Shown here: positions 5,309 through 6,797 of the stretch, in pieces | Numbering within the stretch: position 1 is the stretch's first letter | Layout: every line of letters starts with the position of its first letter | Assembly (NCBI GenBank): GCA_023474015.1 | Contig: JAMCYN010000015.1 | Span: 1 to 6,797, forward strand | DNA length: 6,797 nucleotides | Origin: Armatimonadota bacterium | GTDB lineage: Bacteria > Armatimonadota > UBA5829 | Direction of reading: 5' to 3' | Translations under genes and position numbers: made by a program | The notes under the pieces: model-generated | What the model saw: the letters and a program-made list of their open reading frames with translations, nothing else | What the model was told of the DNA's origin: nothing | Database searches by the model: none

Positions 5309-6061
5309 TTAGTAACCGTAGCCGCCGTATCCACCATAGCCGCCGTACCCACGGCTGCCACCGTAGCTACTGTAGCCGCCATATCCACCATAACTGCTTC
5401 CGCCGTAGCCTCCGTAGCCACCTCCATAGCCGCCGAATCCGCCAAGGATGCCTACGCTGCCTACGCCATATCCACCGTAACCGCCGCCGTAGCCTCCATA
5501 TCCACCATAGCCCCCGCCGTATCCACCGTAACCTCCTCCAGGGAAGCCGCCATAACCGCCGAACCCGCCGTACTCACGGCCCGTATTGTTTCCGTTTATC
5601 GCCGCCAGCAGTTCGCTTGCGCTGGAGTAGTTGAGCGGAATCTTTTCAATGCGGACTTCCGTGGTCACCGGAGCCTCCAAGTCGGGACCCGGTGGTGACA
5701 AGTCGATCTTTTCCGGCTTAGGAGTCGACTCCGTGCGCTTGCTTATAATGTAAATGTCCTGGTCGATCCTGTAGATCAACCCCGCTGTTTTCAGCAGGCT
5801 CTTGAGCGCCGCGTCGAACGGAACGTCCTTGAAAGAAACCGACGAAATCGTCCCGCTTACGTCTGGGTTAATCGCGAAGTTCTTGCCTGAGTCCTTGAAA
5901 AGCACTTGAATGGCGGACCGGACGTCGATATCCTGCAGATCGAGATTGACGGTGTCCTTTGCCTTTGCCGTGCCGATCTGGTCCGCGGCAAACGCCGGTG
6001 CAATCGCCAAGCCAAATACTGCAACTACCAAGATTAGAGATCGAATACTGTTTTTACTCAT
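5309..6061 (-). CDS. STN (secretin N-terminal) domain protein with Gly-Tyr-rich tail
   Basis: A 250-residue exported protein. Residues 1-25 are a signal peptide (APAFA before ADQIG). Residues about 38-108 match the STN/N0 fold of secretins and TonB receptors: VNLDLQDIDVRSAIQVLFKD, then NFAINPDVSGTISSVSFKDV, PFDAALKSLLKTAGL and YRIDQDIYIISKR. After a Pro-rich linker (113-131), residues 133-158 (EVRIEKIPLNYSSASELLAAI) look like the opening of a secretin N1 domain. From about 164 to the end the protein is almost only Gly, Tyr, Phe and Ser (GGYGGYGG units). There is no secretin channel, and the stop is followed by a good terminator, so this is a complete short protein rather than the front of a larger gene. 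A guess is a periplasmic or outer-membrane accessory in pilus or secretion assembly, or a matrix-forming protein. The Gly-Tyr tail may mediate self-association. GGGAGG (6070-6075) lies eight bases before the ATG, which opens into the signal peptide. Confidence 0.85.
   Translation of the reverse strand: MSKNSIRSLILVVAVFGLAIAPAFAADQIGTAKAKDTVNLDLQDIDVRSAIQVLFKDSGKNFAINPDVSGTISSVSFKDVPFDAALKSLLKTAGLIYRIDQDIYIISKRTESTPKPEKIDLSPPGPDLEAPVTTEVRIEKIPLNYSSASELLAAINGNNTGREYGGFGGYGGFPGGGYGGYGGGYGGYGGYGGGYGGYGVGSVGILGGFGGYGGGYGGYGGSSYGGYGGYSSYGGSRGYGGYGGYGGYGY
5312..5572 (-). repeat. Degenerate Gly-Gly-Tyr codon repeat
   Basis: About 87 codons of short GGY/GGYGG units encode the tail of the STN protein. 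On the plus strand this appears as recurring CCGCCGTA, CCACCATA and CCTCCGTA blocks. Codon choice varies between units, so the peptide repeat is kept better than the DNA repeat. One non-repetitive island (VGSVGILGG, residues 200-208) interrupts it. Such tracts are prone to length change between strains. Confidence 0.9.
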
Positions 6062-6113
6062 CTCCCACGCCTCCCTATTGATATCCTGGTTGTTGTTCTA
6101 CATAATCTTAGAC

Positions 6114-6151
6114 TCCACAAACCGGCAAATGTTCACCACTTTTTTTGTGGA
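6114..6151. promoter_or_regulatory. Inverted repeat TCCACAAA-N22-TTTGTGGA in divergent control region
   Basis: Perfect 8-bp arms at 6114-6121 and 6144-6151, about 30 bp (three helical turns) between arm centres, lie between the divergent STN and kinase genes. The right arm overlaps where a -35 for the kinase promoter would sit. The space between the arms holds a weak -35-like TTGCCG (6128-6123, minus strand) for the STN gene. It could be a paired operator serving both genes. A seven-T run in and before the right arm partly explains the symmetry. Confidence 0.4.
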
Positions 6152-6167
6152 TTGATGGGAAATTGGG

Positions 6168-6176
6168 TGGTACAAT
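6168..6176 (+). promoter_or_regulatory. Extended -10 promoter of the sensor kinase gene
   Basis: TGGTACAAT carries a TACAAT -10 (6171-6176, five of six consensus bases) preceded by the extended TGn element. No -35 at normal spacing is visible, which extended -10 promoters tolerate. Transcription would start near 6183, leaving a leader of about 23 nt with GGAGG at 6196-6200. Confidence 0.45.
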
Positions 6177-6205
6177 GGGAGGCGAACTTTGCTGTGGAGG
6201 AACTC

Positions 6206-6797
6206 ATGCGCTCACCAAGGACAATAATCCAGCGCTACGGGTATATATTCGCTGTCGTTTGCATAGTTGCGGCGACCGGCATATTCTTCTTGGGACGAGA
6301 TTATTTCGCCAAGGGACAGTGGGCACTGCTGTACCTGCTCATCATCGGTCTTGTCGCCGGCCTGAGCGGAGTAAGACCGGCGCTGCTGGCGGCTGTGCTT
6401 GCGTTTCTGGCATGGAACTTCTTCTTTTTGCCGCCGTTTCATACGTTCAGAGTCGATGATCCCAAAGACTGGCTGTCGCTGATCGTGTTTCTGATAGTCG
6501 GGGTAGCGGGCGGCATGCTGACGGGCCGCATGAGGGAGAGGGAAGCTCAGGCGCTTGCTCGAGAGCGAGAAATGGCGCTTCTAAACGAGTTCAGCGCGCA
6601 CCTGGTGTCGGACGCCGAAGTTGCCGATATGGCCGACGCTCTCCTTCGCGAGATAAGCCAGACCACGGGGGCGCGCTGCGCCATCCTGTTTCTGCCCGAC
6701 GCCCAGGGCAAGCTTAGCGAGCTCCGCACGTATCCGGAGAAACCATGCCCGACTGACGAATCCGTGCCCGGCATTGCGCAGTGGGCTTTCGATCAGG
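6206..6797 (+). CDS. KdpD-like sensor histidine kinase (DUF4118-GAF), N-terminal part
   Basis: The frame opens at the ATG at 6206, five bases after GGAGG (6196-6200), and runs 197 codons to the window edge. Four membrane segments lie at about residues 11-30, 38-54, 58-76 and 88-107. The stretch LLYLLIIGLVAGLSGVRPAL followed by AWNFFFLPPFHTFRVDDPKDW is the signature of the DUF4118 membrane module of KdpD-type kinases. A charged helix (108-125) leads into a GAF-like domain from about 122 (LLNEFSAHLVSD, then TTGARCAILFLPD), with AQWAFDQ (191-197), as in KdpD proteins, at the edge. The phosphorylation (HisKA) and ATPase domains should follow but are outside the window. The N-terminal KdpD/USP-like cytoplasmic domains of classical KdpD are absent, so regulation of potassium transport cannot be assumed. 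No response regulator is visible; it may lie to the right. Confidence 0.87.
   Translation, partial: MRSPRTIIQRYGYIFAVVCIVAATGIFFLGRDYFAKGQWALLYLLIIGLVAGLSGVRPALLAAVLAFLAWNFFFLPPFHTFRVDDPKDWLSLIVFLIVGVAGGMLTGRMREREAQALAREREMALLNEFSAHLVSDAEVADMADALLREISQTTGARCAILFLPDAQGKLSELRTYPEKPCPTDESVPGIAQWAFDQ

Noticed and set aside
5312..5572. Regular short repeats as a CRISPR array or minisatellite
   Set aside because: The units are 9-15 bp, imperfect and in frame, and encode a Gly-Tyr tail. There are no constant repeats with unique spacers.
5309..6061. The STN gene as a frameshifted full-length secretin (PilQ/GspD)
   Set aside because: Only about 60 bp separate the stop from a strong terminator on the same strand, and the sequence beyond is a convergent gene with no trace of a secretin channel in any frame.

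Overview
The window carries seven protein-coding genes, two of them cut by the window ends, plus one gene remnant. They look like chromosomal genes of a Gram-negative-type bacterium with moderately high GC and clear Shine-Dalgarno sites. A PEP-CTERM anchored protein implies an exosortase system elsewhere in the genome, and a secretin-type STN domain implies an outer membrane. The combination (PEP-CTERM, lone STN protein with a Gly-Tyr tail, secreted C39-like/TPR protein, KdpD-like kinase without the Kdp N-terminal domain) would fit Armatimonadota or a related poorly cultured lineage. That placement is a low-confidence inference; no marker gene is present.

Layout. 1-1335 (-): membrane-bound diguanylate cyclase, C-terminus off the window. 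1336-1720: intergenic, with the last 22 codons and stop of a lost gene (1451-1519) and a near-consensus promoter (1606-1633). 1721-2416 (+): secreted laminin-B-like PEP-CTERM protein, then a hairpin. 2592-3329 (-): secreted C39-like cysteine peptidase with a TPR tail, convergent with the previous gene. 3330-3611: intergenic, with a promoter, a G-quadruplex-type motif and palindromes. 3612-4394 (-): secreted L,D-transpeptidase. 4395-4655: divergent control region with two operator-like palindromes. 4656-5222 (+): DUF981-like integral membrane protein. 5243-5276: strong shared hairpin terminator. 5309-6061 (-): STN-domain protein with a Gly-Tyr tail. 6062-6205: divergent control region. 6206-6797 (+): start of a DUF4118/GAF sensor kinase.

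There is no obvious long operon: most genes are single units with their own signals, in divergent or convergent pairs. A loose common theme is the cell envelope and signalling to it. Four products carry signal peptides (PEP-CTERM protein, C39-like protein, L,D-transpeptidase, STN protein) and three are integral membrane proteins (cyclase, DUF981-like protein, kinase). No phage, IS, CRISPR, tRNA or rRNA was seen.

The most unusual points are: (1) a 69-bp direct repeat flanking the PEP-CTERM gene, whose left copy is the orphan 3' end of a C39-like gene with only synonymous differences and a homology edge exactly at the stop codon; (2) an STN protein in which a secretin-like N-terminus runs into an 87-residue Gly/Tyr tail with no secretin channel; (3) palindromic intergenic elements with a shared AGCGTA(A)GCG core; (4) a four-run G-quadruplex motif overlapping a hairpin. 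None is a proven new system.
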